DNA of 64,000 bases from Spirochaetia bacterium UBA2205 (GCA_002328585.1 DCUV01000008.1:27481-91480), one strand, 5' to 3'; shown: positions 28,779 through 39,112, counted from the first letter of the stretch. The notes: a model not told the origin generated them from the sequence alone. Numbers and translations are program-made.

Positions 28779-29877
28779 CATTATCATTGTATTGTTGTGT
28801 ACAGGAACTGTTGCGGCTTCAGAACAATCTGATTATGAAGCCATACAAAAAGCGTTTTCAAGCAACGCCGCATACGCTGATGAGCTTGTAAAAAAATTTT
28901 TTACACATTACCCCAAAAGCAAGTATATACCTGATATACGTATGCTGGCGGCTGCATCAAAAAAATCTGTTAATGCCAGTGCAGTCGAATATCAAAAAAT
29001 TATTCAGCTTTATCGTTACTATAACAAACGCGATGAGGCTTTCTTCTCATTGTGTCAGCTCTACTATGTTAAGAGCGATTGGATAAATCTACTTTCAACA
29101 AGCAACTTCGCAATTGCTGAATGTTCCACCAGCAACTATCTCCCGGTTTTTTATCAGTTCAGGGCGATAGCTCATTTTAATTACAGTAACTATGAAAATG
29201 GAGTATCCGATTGTGAAACAATAGCTCTACACACTCATGAAATAAATACTCTGGGATATGGATTATTTTTAAAAACAGAAATGGAAAAGAACATCACAGG
29301 ATATTCCAGAAAGTATATACAGGGCATTACAGAAATTTTACACGGCTATGATAGTACTGCAATTTATCCTTCAGTGCTGTTGCGATTGGGACAATACTAT
29401 GAACAGCATAAAATGTATAACCACGCATGGTCAGCCTATCAGTATATTATCAACAATTATCCAAAAGCTCCTGAAACCGTTACTGCAGCGCTTTATGCAG
29501 AAAATATAAAGAGATATAATCCTGTTATTGTACAGTTTATGCCCGATGAATCAATCATTGCTGAAAGCACATCCATTGACATAGCACCGGATGTAAATAT
29601 ACCCGATAGTACCAATCATACTGTTCACTATACAATCAATATTGGTCCATTGTATAACCTTGCAAAAGCAAAAGAACTTCAGAAATTAATTTTAAAAATT
29701 GTTATGCCTGTACACATAGCACGAAAAACACAATCATTTGAAATATATGCTGGACATTTCAGTGCATTTGATGAATGCATGAATGTTAAAATACAGCTTG
29801 CTGAAGAACTGGGCATTAATGGCTTTATAATTGAAATGCTCAATCAGGATGGTAAGAACTATATCTATGGGCAATGA
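28759..29877 (+). CDS. Secreted TPR protein with C-terminal SPOR-like domain
   Basis: 372 residues with an N-terminal signal peptide (LRNIIIVLLCTGTVAAS), TPR/Sel1-like helices over about residues 25-250 and a C-terminal segment (about 295-370) resembling a SPOR domain: YTINIGPLYNLAKAKELQ, then FEIYAGHFSAFDECMNVK, the two beta-alpha halves typical of the fold. SPOR domains bind denuded septal peptidoglycan, so an envelope or division role is likely; this is inference. It overlaps miaB by 20 bases and mutS by 11, so the three genes are translationally linked. Confidence 0.75.
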   Translation: MASVLRNIIIVLLCTGTVAASEQSDYEAIQKAFSSNAAYADELVKKFFTHYPKSKYIPDIRMLAAASKKSVNASAVEYQKIIQLYRYYNKRDEAFFSLCQLYYVKSDWINLLSTSNFAIAECSTSNYLPVFYQFRAIAHFNYSNYENGVSDCETIALHTHEINTLGYGLFLKTEMEKNITGYSRKYIQGITEILHGYDSTAIYPSVLLRLGQYYEQHKMYNHAWSAYQYIINNYPKAPETVTAALYAENIKRYNPVIVQFMPDESIIAESTSIDIAPDVNIPDSTNHTVHYTINIGPLYNLAKAKELQKLILKIVMPVHIARKTQSFEIYAGHFSAFDECMNVKIQLAEELGINGFIIEMLNQDGKNYIYGQ

Positions 29878-32434
29878 TAATGACAAAGAACTTACTCCAA
29901 TGATGCGACAGTATCTTGCTATTAAACAAAACTTTAATGATGATATACTGTTTTTTAGATTGGGGGATTTTTATGAAATGTTTTTTGATGATGCAAAAAT
30001 TGCATCAAAGATACTGGATATTGCGCTTACTTCACGGCAGAACAATATTCCCATGTGCGGAGTGCCATATCATGCTGCGGACAGCTACATTGCCCGCCTT
30101 ATAAAAGCAGGATATAAGGTTGCCATTTGCGAACAAATGGAACCGCCTTCATCTAGCGCCATTGTTAAACGTGAGGTTATACGAGTAGTTACGCCCGGTA
30201 CTGTTGTTGAGAGCAACCTCATCACTTCGGATGAAAATAATTTTTTAGGTTCGATAGTTGTTGTCAATAATACTGTATGTGCTGGATTTGTGGATGTTTC
30301 AACTGGAGACTTTTTCATAACAACCGCTGATTATAGCAATGAATTTATTTGCACAGAGATAACCCGCTTTTATCCAAAAGAGATGCTGCTGTATGCTCCA
30401 CAGCAGCAGATGAATTATTTAAAAGAATTGCTGAAACAGCAGGATATTACATTAGCTTCTATCAATGAATGGTATTACGATACCGAATACCTAACCAATA
30501 CCATCACTGACATATATCGACTAACAAATATCAAAGGATTAAACCTTGGCACCATAGAAATTTTAACTGTTGGTTCGCTTTTACATTATTTAAAGGATAC
30601 GCATAAAAGCGCTCTGACTCATCTTAAATTTCCAAAGAATCTAAGCCGCAGTGATTTTATGGTGCTTGACCATCAGACTATCAATAATTTAGAGATACTA
30701 AAAAGTCAGGATGGTTCAAGATTGCATTCACTTTTTGGTGTGCTTAATTATACACAAACAGCAATGGGCAAACGTGCATTAGAACGTACACTGCTCTATC
30801 CATTGCTTGATAAAAAGGCTATCGAAAGTCGCTATGATATTATTTCATATTTTATAAACAATATACACCTTTTAAAAGAAATTCAGGATATCCTTTCATC
30901 AATTCATGACATGGAACGTCTGCTATCGCGTTTTACTTTAAATAAATATTATAACCGCGATTTTATTGCTTTACAGCAATCCATTGAGGCAGCAATATCA
31001 ATCTATACTATTATTGGGCAGCATCCCGATGAATTGTTTAATATGCTTGGCAGCATAAGCCCTCATATACAGGAACTATCGGACACCATTAAAAATACCA
31101 TCGTTGATAATCCTCCCCTTTCTTCCGAACATGGCAGGGTTATTAAAGAAGGGATTAACGAAGAACTGGACAGATTATATGCGTTAAAAACTGACGCAAA
31201 GAAGTGGCTATTGCAATACCAGGAAGATGAAAAAAAACGTCTTGATATCTCAACACTGAAAGTACGCTATAATAAGGTCATTGGCTATTTCATTGAAGTA
31301 AGCAAGGGACAAACATCAAAAGTACCCGACGATTATTTCAGGAAACAAACGCTTATCAACGCTGAACGATACACAACGCAAACCCTGCAGAAGTTTGAAA
31401 CAGATGTTTTGCAGTCAACCGATAGCATACTGCACATTGAAAATGATATAGTAAACTCTTTAACTAGCCGTATTGTTGAACTGAAAAGTCATATTCAGGA
31501 GTTAGCATATAACATTGGAATATTAGATTTGTTTTGTTCATTGGCACAGGCTGCATATCACAACAACTACACTCGCCCAACATTAAATGATGATGGAATT
31601 ATTGCCATTAAAAATGGAAGGCATCCGGTTGTAGAAAAGTTTTACATAAAAGAACCATTTGTGCCCAATGACATTTTTCTGGATAACACCGACAACGTTA
31701 TTGCTATTATAACAGGGCCCAACATGTCGGGCAAATCAACCTATATCCGCATGGCGGCCATCATTCAGCTTATGGCACAGATTGGTTCGTTTATTCCAGC
31801 ACAATCCGGAAATTGTTGCATAACAGACCGCATTTTTACCCGCATTGGCGCATCGGATAATATTTCGCGAGGTGAATCAACATTTTTAGTAGAGATGAAT
31901 GAAACTGCTATTATTCTTAACAACGCCACTGATAAAAGCTTGATCATTATGGATGAGATAGGACGTGGAACCAGCACGTACGATGGCATGGCAATTGCGT
32001 GGGCAGTGGTGGAATATATTACAAATTATATAAAAGCAAAAACATTATTTGCAACTCACTATCATGAACTCACAACGATTAAGAAAAAAGGGATTGTAAA
32101 TTATACCGTCATGGTTAAAGAATCCATCAATGAGGTGCAGTTTTTGCATAAGCTGATACCGGGTGCTGCTGATAAATCGTATGGCATACATGTAGCTAAA
32201 CTTGCGGGTATACCAAAAACAGTAACCATAAAAGCTGACAAAATTTTAGATAAATTAGAAAAATCATCACGGATTGAATTATTAGCAAAAATGCCTGATA
32301 ATGAAGATCAGCTTGAGATATTTCAGGCAACTCATCACCGATTGATACAGGCGTTAAATGAAATAAACATTGAGAACCTCACACCGCTTGATGCACTGAA
32401 TGAAATTGCACGCCTTAAACGTCTTATAGAATAA
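29867..32434 (+). CDS. mutS: DNA mismatch repair protein MutS
   Basis: Recognises mismatches and small loops and triggers repair. I use ATG 29867 (MGNDNDKELTPMMRQY), giving 855 residues; an in-frame ATG at 29831 would add 12 residues inside the preceding gene. The N-terminal mismatch-binding Phe-x-Glu is in FRLGDFYEMFFDDA. The ATPase has GPNMSGKST (about residue 617), DEIGRGTSTYDGMAIAWA and FATHYHELT. All MutS1 domains are present, so this is the repair protein and not MutS2. No mutL is adjacent. It ends 18 bases before a GC-rich hairpin. Confidence 0.97.
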   Translation: MGNDNDKELTPMMRQYLAIKQNFNDDILFFRLGDFYEMFFDDAKIASKILDIALTSRQNNIPMCGVPYHAADSYIARLIKAGYKVAICEQMEPPSSSAIVKREVIRVVTPGTVVESNLITSDENNFLGSIVVVNNTVCAGFVDVSTGDFFITTADYSNEFICTEITRFYPKEMLLYAPQQQMNYLKELLKQQDITLASINEWYYDTEYLTNTITDIYRLTNIKGLNLGTIEILTVGSLLHYLKDTHKSALTHLKFPKNLSRSDFMVLDHQTINNLEILKSQDGSRLHSLFGVLNYTQTAMGKRALERTLLYPLLDKKAIESRYDIISYFINNIHLLKEIQDILSSIHDMERLLSRFTLNKYYNRDFIALQQSIEAAISIYTIIGQHPDELFNMLGSISPHIQELSDTIKNTIVDNPPLSSEHGRVIKEGINEELDRLYALKTDAKKWLLQYQEDEKKRLDISTLKVRYNKVIGYFIEVSKGQTSKVPDDYFRKQTLINAERYTTQTLQKFETDVLQSTDSILHIENDIVNSLTSRIVELKSHIQELAYNIGILDLFCSLAQAAYHNNYTRPTLNDDGIIAIKNGRHPVVEKFYIKEPFVPNDIFLDNTDNVIAIITGPNMSGKSTYIRMAAIIQLMAQIGSFIPAQSGNCCITDRIFTRIGASDNISRGESTFLVEMNETAIILNNATDKSLIIMDEIGRGTSTYDGMAIAWAVVEYITNYIKAKTLFATHYHELTTIKKKGIVNYTVMVKESINEVQFLHKLIPGAADKSYGIHVAKLAGIPKTVTIKADKILDKLEKSSRIELLAKMPDNEDQLEIFQATHHRLIQALNEINIENLTPLDALNEIARLKRLIE

Positions 32435-32452
32435 AATGATAAAAAATCTTTT

Positions 32453-32474
32453 GGGGCGCATCGCAATGCGCCCC
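32453..32474. terminator. GC-rich perfect hairpin after mutS
   Basis: GGGGCGCAT / ATGCGCCCC form a 9-bp stem around a 4-base loop, between convergent mutS and the stomatin gene. On the plus strand no T-run follows (CTACTATAA). On the minus strand it is followed by AAAAGATTTTTT. It can act as a bidirectional transcription barrier, and it also resembles short REP-like palindromes that recur in genomes. Confidence 0.55.
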
Positions 32475-32509
32475 TACTATAATAACAACACCATAACTAT
32501 ATCATACTA

Positions 32510-33271
32510 CTATTTCTTCTTATTTGCAAGAAAAGGTTCTAGTAAATCAATTGGTATCGGGAATAGCGTTGTAGAATTACGCTCTGTAGCCACCTCACGC
32601 AATGTTTGCAAATATCGTAATTGCAGTGCTATTGGATGCGGTTCCATAAGCTTGGCTGCGTCTACCATTTTTGATGCAGCCTGGAACTCTCCTTCTGCGT
32701 TGATAATTTTAGCTCTTCGCTCACGCTCAGCTTCAGCCTGTTTTGCCATAGCACGCTGCATCTCCTGAGGTAAATCAACATGCTTAATTTCTACCATTGT
32801 TACCTTAATGCCCCATGGATCAGTCTGCTGATCAAGAATCTTTTGCAATTCATGATTGATGCGCTCCCTATCTGCTAACAGGTCATCCAGTTCAACCATA
32901 CCAAGAATGCTTCGTAATGTTGTTTGTGCCAGCTGTGATGTAGCATAGAGATAATCTTCAACCTCGGTAATAGCTTTATTAGGATCTATCACCCTGAAAT
33001 ATACTACTGCATTGACCTTGATTGATACATTATCCCGCGTAATAACATCCTGTGGTGGTACATCCATTGCAATTGTTCTAAGGCTTACCCGTAACATTTT
33101 ATCAATAAACGGGATAATAATAACCAGCCCTGGTCCTTTAGGTCCAGTGGGTGGAGTTAACAGCCTTCCCAATCTAAAAACAACGGCTCTTTCGTATTCC
33201 CTGATAATCTTGATTGATGCAACTATCAGCAGAACCAAAAGTAATATAAGGGTAGGTAATGCTTGAAACAT
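32510..33271 (-). CDS. Stomatin/slipin-family SPFH membrane protein
   Basis: A 253-residue SPFH/band-7 protein: one N-terminal membrane segment (LPTLILLLVLLIVASIKII), then the prohibitin-like domain with EYERAVVFRLGRL, GPGLVIIIPFIDK and LRTIAMDVPPQDVITRDNVSI, ending with a coiled coil rich in AEAERERRAKIINAEGE. This is the slipin type that forms complexes with NfeD proteases; the NfeD gene lies upstream on the same strand (178 bp apart), the classic pairing. It probably organises membrane microdomains or regulates the protease. Confidence 0.9.
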   Translation of the reverse strand: MFQALPTLILLLVLLIVASIKIIREYERAVVFRLGRLLTPPTGPKGPGLVIIIPFIDKMLRVSLRTIAMDVPPQDVITRDNVSIKVNAVVYFRVIDPNKAITEVEDYLYATSQLAQTTLRSILGMVELDDLLADRERINHELQKILDQQTDPWGIKVTMVEIKHVDLPQEMQRAMAKQAEAERERRAKIINAEGEFQAASKMVDAAKLMEPHPIALQLRYLQTLREVATERNSTTLFPIPIDLLEPFLANKKK

Positions 33272-33449
33272 AACTTTCCTCCTTCATGCTAAATAGAATG
33301 TTGTGTAAATATTTTGATAGAACTTATTTATGAATCTTTTGTACTATTGTACTATAAAAAATAAATAAACTCATTATATCATCATTACAATGTATGATAT
33401 CGAGTTTTGGTGTTACAGCTTTTTTTAAAAATGCATTAAATATAATGTA

Positions 33450-34751
33450 TTAATCCCTTGACACTTTCTCTACATATAACGTCAAACCGTCAACTCTTTT
33501 AACAATAATTTCATCACCCTTTATTAATGGAACATCAGAATATGCATTCCATAATTCGCCATGAACCTGAACAGTACCCTTCCCTGAAAAATCAGAAGTT
33601 ACAAATCCCTTTTCGCCTAGCATACCTTCAATTCCGGTCACCGCTTTTTTTGTATGTACCTTTATTACAGCACGCACAACAATAAAGATAAACAATAGTA
33701 AAACAATGAGGACAGTAAAAACCGATGTTAATGGTATCTGCCCTCCCGGTAAAGGCGAATCAAACAGTATCATAGATCCCAATACAAACGAGATAATACC
33801 TCCCAATGTTAGCAACCCATAACTTGTAAATTTTAATTCCAGTATAAATAATACTATAGCTAATATAATCAGTGTTAGTCCAGCAAAATTTATGGGCAAC
33901 ACTTGAATTGCTAATAAAAACATAAAGAGTGCAACAGCTCCAATGACACCAGGAACTATCATACCGGGATTTTTTAATTCAAATCCAATGCCAACCACAG
34001 CGATAATAAACAGGAAAAAAACCATCTGAGGATCGGCAAAGTAATTAAGAACCCTTTCCTTCCAGTTCATGGCATACTGAACCTGTTGTATATTGTTTGT
34101 ATGCAATGTTACAAATTTATCTTTTGTTTTTACCAATTTACCGTCAATTTTTTTCAAAAGATCATCAATATCATTTGCTACAATATCTATCACCCCCAGC
34201 CGTAATGCTTCATTATTGGTACTGGAAATTGCTTCCCGGATTGCTTTTTCTACCCAGGCTACATTTCGTTTCCGTAGCTGAGCCAGGCTCCTGGCATAGG
34301 CAACAGTATCGTTAAGAACTTTTTTTTCCATAATTCCATCAGATTTTTGATCCTGACTGAAGTTTAAAAATGGACTGACGGGATGCATGGCACCAATCTC
34401 GGTACCGGGTGACATCGCTGCTATGTGTGCGGATATCATGATAAAACCACCTGCCGAGGCAGCCTGTGCTCCTTTAGGATAGGTATAAACAATAACAGGT
34501 ATATTTGAATCTAAAATTGATTTTATGATATCGCGCATGGCATTTAAGAGCCCACCCGGCGTGTCCATTACCATTACAACAAACTGCATGTTTTCCTGAT
34601 TGGCTTTTTTTATTGAATTAACTATATAATCCGCAATGACCGGATTTACCGAACCATTAAGTTCAATAAGGGCATATTTTTCATCTGCAAAAGCAAATTG
34701 CGACAATAGTATTACGCCAAGCAATGCAATAATAAACGATCGTATCTTCAT
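33450..34751 (-). CDS. NfeD long form: membrane ClpP-class serine protease
   Basis: 433 residues: signal peptide (LSQFAFA), an N-terminal ClpP/crotonase-like protease domain, a block of four to five TM helices (about 235-360) and a C-terminal OB-fold (about 375-430, starting TGIEGMLGEKGFV). The protease motifs are DTPGGLLNAMRD, the nucleophile in AQAASAGGFI (Ser), and the likely general base Lys in LRKRN, a Ser-Lys dyad as in archaeal 1510-N. Such proteins cleave stomatin C-termini. The stomatin gene follows directly on the same strand. Confidence 0.9.
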   Translation of the reverse strand: MKIRSFIIALLGVILLSQFAFADEKYALIELNGSVNPVIADYIVNSIKKANQENMQFVVMVMDTPGGLLNAMRDIIKSILDSNIPVIVYTYPKGAQAASAGGFIMISAHIAAMSPGTEIGAMHPVSPFLNFSQDQKSDGIMEKKVLNDTVAYARSLAQLRKRNVAWVEKAIREAISSTNNEALRLGVIDIVANDIDDLLKKIDGKLVKTKDKFVTLHTNNIQQVQYAMNWKERVLNYFADPQMVFFLFIIAVVGIGFELKNPGMIVPGVIGAVALFMFLLAIQVLPINFAGLTLIILAIVLFILELKFTSYGLLTLGGIISFVLGSMILFDSPLPGGQIPLTSVFTVLIVLLLFIFIVVRAVIKVHTKKAVTGIEGMLGEKGFVTSDFSGKGTVQVHGELWNAYSDVPLIKGDEIIVKRVDGLTLYVEKVSRD

Positions 34752-34995
34752 TATAAAAACCTCTATAATTTATTCTAATAGTATACAGTATATAGTATTT
34801 TATTCAACAGTCAAGATAATAAATAAAAAGAATTGCTATAGTATAACCGATAGTTATTATTGATATATCTTAAACTTTTTTAAATGACCAACAGTAAAAT
34901 ATTGAAAAAGCTCTATCAATCGTATGCCTACACGATGATTTACAATGGGAGTTTACAATGTCACACTATATTTTAACTATGGAATATTATACAAT

Positions 34996-36189
34996 ATGAG
35001 ACAAACTATTGTCATTATTGCTATCATTGCATTAACAGGGACGATTCCCCTTTTTGCACAAACAGTGAAAAAATCTACTCCTGTTGATAAGCTTAACAAC
35101 AAAAAAACGACAGATGTAAAGGCAGACGAACAATCAACAGTTATCAATAAAAGCAAAACCATCAGTAATACTCCAGAGAAAAATAAAAAAAATACACAGC
35201 AAACCGCAACAACAAAACAAAAATCTGATATAACGCAGGACAAAAATCCCGAAGTTGAAAAGAAAAAGGTTGAATGGATAAAAAATACCATCCACTATGG
35301 TATTCATAGTGACAGGATTGATGCTATTAAGTCTGCATTAACGTTAAAGGAACAATCAAACAAAGATGATGTGATAAAACTTTTAAACCAACTTATGCCT
35401 GATGAGACAAATCCTGAGGTAAAACGAACCGCAATTACCATTGCAGGTGAACTTAAAAGCACATCATCTGCTCCATGGATTATTAATTCATTAAATGATA
35501 AATCCGAAGAAGTGCGAGTTGAAGCAGTGTACGCAATTGAAAGATTAAAAGCAACTGAAGCTATTCCTAAATTGGTAAGTATTGTCAAAGAACAAAATTT
35601 TACTGAAAATTCAAACTTTACAGAAGCCCTTATCAATACGCTGGGTAAATTAAAGGCAACCGAATTAAAAGATTTTGCTATTGAACGTATTAAAGAAACA
35701 AAAACTACTGATAATTTGCGACAGTTATTGGTATTGTTCCTTGGCGATTTAGAGGACATAAGCGCTAAAGATTTTTTATTACAGTTATTAAAAGATAAAG
35801 ATGAAGATACAACGATAAGGTCATATGCAGCAGTCTCACTTTCTAAGATTGGTGCAAAGGATACAGCTAAAGACATTCTGGAAATACTATCCGAGATAGA
35901 TAACTATCCATTAAGCAAAAGAAAAGATTATTATTCCTTATCCATGTACTGTACGGCATCATTGGTTAAAATGGGGGATAGCAATTCTATACCAAGACTC
36001 ATGGAAGCACTGCGAAGCGATAATCCAGTAGTCAGGCTTAAGGCAGTTGAGCTTATAAAGGATTTAAAAGACAAAAGAACTGTTGACATTTTGAAATATA
36101 AAATGAACTATGATCCAAGTCCAAGGGTACAAAAAGCAGCCAGAGAAGCATTAAAAGCGATGGGTATAGAAGTTGATGAATCAAAATAG
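34996..36189 (+). CDS. Secreted HEAT-repeat protein
   Basis: With ATG 34996 (MRQTIVIIAIIALTG) the protein has a signal peptide cleaved after LFAQ, a 70-residue Lys/Thr/Gln/Asn-rich linker, and about seven HEAT/PBS-lyase-like repeats (residues about 90-395) of the form DxxVRxxAVYAIERLKATEAIPKL. An earlier in-frame ATG at 34945 would place 17 residues before the signal. HEAT repeats make protein-binding scaffolds, and no catalytic residues are seen. The 3' end overlaps the next gene by 14 bases. Confidence 0.8.
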   Translation: MRQTIVIIAIIALTGTIPLFAQTVKKSTPVDKLNNKKTTDVKADEQSTVINKSKTISNTPEKNKKNTQQTATTKQKSDITQDKNPEVEKKKVEWIKNTIHYGIHSDRIDAIKSALTLKEQSNKDDVIKLLNQLMPDETNPEVKRTAITIAGELKSTSSAPWIINSLNDKSEEVRVEAVYAIERLKATEAIPKLVSIVKEQNFTENSNFTEALINTLGKLKATELKDFAIERIKETKTTDNLRQLLVLFLGDLEDISAKDFLLQLLKDKDEDTTIRSYAAVSLSKIGAKDTAKDILEILSEIDNYPLSKRKDYYSLSMYCTASLVKMGDSNSIPRLMEALRSDNPVVRLKAVELIKDLKDKRTVDILKYKMNYDPSPRVQKAAREALKAMGIEVDESK

Positions 36190-36577
36190 CTCAAATATTA
36201 AAACCATACTGTCACAATCATTACCACTGTGTGTGGCAATACTCATCAGTTTATTGCTGATAATATTAATTTCAAATATACTTATTTTCCCAATAATCTA
36301 TTATTCAGCAATAAATCCTGAATCATTTACCCTGATTGTAGAAATTGTATTGTATAGCATATTAATAACTTTGCTTTTATATAGTATTATTTATAGAGTA
36401 ATACTACAAAAAAAAGCTGGTATTCCTTTTGATGTGACTATAAAACATTTTTTATTTACTGCTGTACAATACATAGTCCTATTTTTCATAGTTACTGCCA
36501 TAATTATTGTTTTGATAGCAATTATATACTATTTGCTAAAAACAAATTATATATTACTTTATAAACTAATACATTAG
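36176..36577 (+). CDS. Small hypothetical membrane protein
   Basis: Not recognised. 133 residues with three long hydrophobic helices (about 15-42, 52-75 and 95-122) and very few charged residues. An in-frame TTG one codon earlier could also be the start. It overlaps the HEAT-repeat gene by 14 bases and precedes the hydrolase-like gene by 12, so it is in the middle of a three-gene operon. Confidence 0.6.
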   Translation: MNQNSSNIKTILSQSLPLCVAILISLLLIILISNILIFPIIYYSAINPESFTLIVEIVLYSILITLLLYSIIYRVILQKKAGIPFDVTIKHFLFTAVQYIVLFFIVTAIIIVLIAIIYYLLKTNYILLYKLIH

Positions 36578-36589
36578 CGCAATAATACG

Positions 36590-37528
36590 ATGCCCTTAGT
36601 AAGCGATTTTGATAAATATTTTTTACACCTTCCCAGGATATCCCGGCCGGATGATTTTGATGATTTTTGGCATACTGCTATTAATGAATTAAAAAAAACA
36701 CCTATTGATGTTCAATTTATCCATAATAAAAGAAAATCCACTGGAAAGTTTACTGTCTACGACATGACCTACATTGGATATAATAAGGTGCAACTTTTTG
36801 CATCATTGCATGTTCCTGATAAAATCAACAAGCCTCATGTTGTTATCCTTTTCCATGACTATGATGATGTAACATCATATGCTCAATTCCCCATCGATCT
36901 GTCGTTTGCATACTGTTTTGTAGAACTGCGAAGCCATAGAAATATTATTCACTATGATGAGGTTGAAAAAAAATCACCTGGATTTATGGTTGAAGGAATT
37001 TTAGAAAAAAATGACTATTATGTAAAAGGTTTATATCTGGACGGCTTAAGAACTATTGATGCCTTACGATTACATAATGATCTTGATTGCAGTAAAATAA
37101 CAATTGTTGGCAAAGGGCTTGGCGCGGCAGTTTCCGTTTTTACAGCTTCACATTCAAACAGGGTTGCTGCCCTGGTGCTTGATACACCCTCGTTTTGTTA
37201 TATTGATATGGCTCAGAATATTGCAAAAAGTATCATAGCAAACGAGATCAATGATTTTATTGAGGAACATAAAAATAAAAAATCTGTTATAAAAAAAACT
37301 CTTACCTACTTTGATGCTTTACAATTTACCAATAAAATTTCATGTCCCGTATTAGCAACAGTTGGTTTTAAAGATATGCTATCTCCTGCTGAGTGTGTTT
37401 TTGCTCTTTTTAATCATTTGCGATGTGACAAAACTATTGAGGTATATCCCGAAGAAGGCCACAGCGCAGGTGGCATAGAACAGATGAACCGAATGATTGA
37501 ATGGATAAAAAATCAGTTTGAGAAATGA
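36590..37528 (+). CDS. Alpha/beta-hydrolase of the acetyl xylan esterase family, nucleophile serine absent
   Basis: 312 residues with the acetyl-xylan-esterase/cephalosporin-C-deacetylase layout: N-terminal RPDDFDDFWHTAINEL, a beta-sheet core, the nucleophile-elbow region, and the catalytic Asp262 (GFKDMLSP) and His291 (EEGHSAGG). The elbow reads GKGLG at 174-178, where the family has GxSxG; the serine is replaced by Gly176. Ordinary esterase activity is therefore unlikely, unless the nucleophile lies elsewhere. It may be a binding protein derived from an esterase. Third gene of the HEAT operon. Converges on murJ with a 6-base gap. Confidence 0.75.
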   Translation: MPLVSDFDKYFLHLPRISRPDDFDDFWHTAINELKKTPIDVQFIHNKRKSTGKFTVYDMTYIGYNKVQLFASLHVPDKINKPHVVILFHDYDDVTSYAQFPIDLSFAYCFVELRSHRNIIHYDEVEKKSPGFMVEGILEKNDYYVKGLYLDGLRTIDALRLHNDLDCSKITIVGKGLGAAVSVFTASHSNRVAALVLDTPSFCYIDMAQNIAKSIIANEINDFIEEHKNKKSVIKKTLTYFDALQFTNKISCPVLATVGFKDMLSPAECVFALFNHLRCDKTIEVYPEEGHSAGGIEQMNRMIEWIKNQFEK

Positions 37529-37534
37529 GACATT

Positions 37535-39112
37535 TTATTTTTTAATTCCAATCATTGATAATAAATTTTTCATTTCATCTATTTTAAAGAGCAATGACAA
37601 CGCAAAATATATAATACCATATAATGACAACACAACGAGGGCGATAGTTATTGGATGATAGTGAAGCATACTTTTTATGGGATATGCAATTCCTGCAGCA
37701 ATGAGAGCACATATCCATAGCGATACTATATATCTTTTCCCAAGAGTGACTTTGCCAACAACTTTTGATAAGGTGTATCGTAGCATCCTGTATTCAACCC
37801 ACCCGGATAATCCTGAAGCAACCGTAATGCCTACCGTACCATACAGCGTATTGATATGTAAAAAGTATGGAGCATATTGCGAGGCACAATAACCTAATGT
37901 ACTTGATAGTGCAACACGAATAAGCGCAAATTTTAATGGTGTTTTTGTATCATGCATGGCATAAAATGCAGATGAAAACAACCTGCTCTGTGTTGTTGCA
38001 AATAAACCAACGGTTGAACCTGCCAATACCATCCACACAAAAAAGGTATCGCGTGTTGTAAATTTACCGGTTTGATATATAGCAGCTACTATGCAATCAC
38101 CCAGTATAAAAAATCCAACCGTTGACGGAACTATATAAAATGCAATTCGCTTGATTGAGTTGTTAATTCGCTTCTGCAATCCTTTTGCTACATCGCTTGT
38201 ATTGCCGCTTACCTTTGACATGGCCGGGAGCTCTGCTGCTGATACTGACATACCAAATAAACTGATAGGAAGCATATACAGCGTCTGCGCATACGACAAC
38301 CCTGCAAGAGCACCAGTTGGCAGAAGGCTTGCCAGCAATGCATCAATATAAGCGCTAATCTGTACAACTCCTCTGCTTATAAATACCGGTACAAAATTTT
38401 TTAATATAGTTTTTACTTCATTAGTCTTTACTGTAAGCGATAGTTTTATATGATGTAGTATCCCTATCACAACCGGCAGTTGCATCAACAACTGCATTAA
38501 ACTGCCAATGACCGAGCCTGCAGCAGCATATTTTGCAAGCTCATCCTGTGAGGAGCTATCGCCAAACAAAATTAAGGTAATGATGATAACAACATTCCAT
38601 ACTACCGGAGCACTGTACGATAAAAAAAATTTTCCATGACTATTTAAAATTCCCAGACACCACGCTGAAAAAACCAGAACCCCAGCCCCCGGAAAAAGAA
38701 TCCGTACCAGAGTAATGGTAAGCTCACGCTTTTGCCCTTCAAAGCCTGGCGCAATGACGGCAATAAGGAAAGGAGTGATAACAATACCAATAAATACAAG
38801 GGTAGAAATTAATAATGAAAGAATGCCTGCAATAGCATTTGCTACCTTTGCTGCTTCGTCATGTTTGTTTTGTGCAATCAATTTTGCATACACTGGTATA
38901 AATGAAGCAGAAAGAACACCCTCGCCAAAAAGATTTTGCAAAAAATTAGGAATCCTGAAGGCTGCTCTGAATGCATCAGCAGCATCAGAATTACCTAAAA
39001 AATGTGCAAAAACCCTATCACGGATAAGCCCTGCTATCCTGCTAAGGAAAATACCGGTTGCCACCATAAGTGTGTTGAAAAAACTTTTGTCATGTTGTGT
39101 TGATGTAGCCAT
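37535..39112 (-). CDS. murJ: Lipid II flippase MurJ (MviN)
   Basis: Moves lipid II across the inner membrane for peptidoglycan synthesis. The 525-residue protein has about 13-14 TM helices and the MurJ N-terminus: GIFLSRIAGLIRDRVFAHFLG and AFRIPNFLQNLFGEGVLSASFIPVY. The conserved SRxxGxxRD arginines are present, and the family's Ala-Glu-rich positions continue in SAAELPAMS. Motif copies are at 37641 and 38447, plus a GCGATAGCTC variant at 38553. No other mur genes are adjacent. Confidence 0.95.
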   Translation of the reverse strand: MATSTQHDKSFFNTLMVATGIFLSRIAGLIRDRVFAHFLGNSDAADAFRAAFRIPNFLQNLFGEGVLSASFIPVYAKLIAQNKHDEAAKVANAIAGILSLLISTLVFIGIVITPFLIAVIAPGFEGQKRELTITLVRILFPGAGVLVFSAWCLGILNSHGKFFLSYSAPVVWNVVIIITLILFGDSSSQDELAKYAAAGSVIGSLMQLLMQLPVVIGILHHIKLSLTVKTNEVKTILKNFVPVFISRGVVQISAYIDALLASLLPTGALAGLSYAQTLYMLPISLFGMSVSAAELPAMSKVSGNTSDVAKGLQKRINNSIKRIAFYIVPSTVGFFILGDCIVAAIYQTGKFTTRDTFFVWMVLAGSTVGLFATTQSRLFSSAFYAMHDTKTPLKFALIRVALSSTLGYCASQYAPYFLHINTLYGTVGITVASGLSGWVEYRMLRYTLSKVVGKVTLGKRYIVSLWICALIAAGIAYPIKSMLHYHPITIALVVLSLYGIIYFALSLLFKIDEMKNLLSMIGIKK

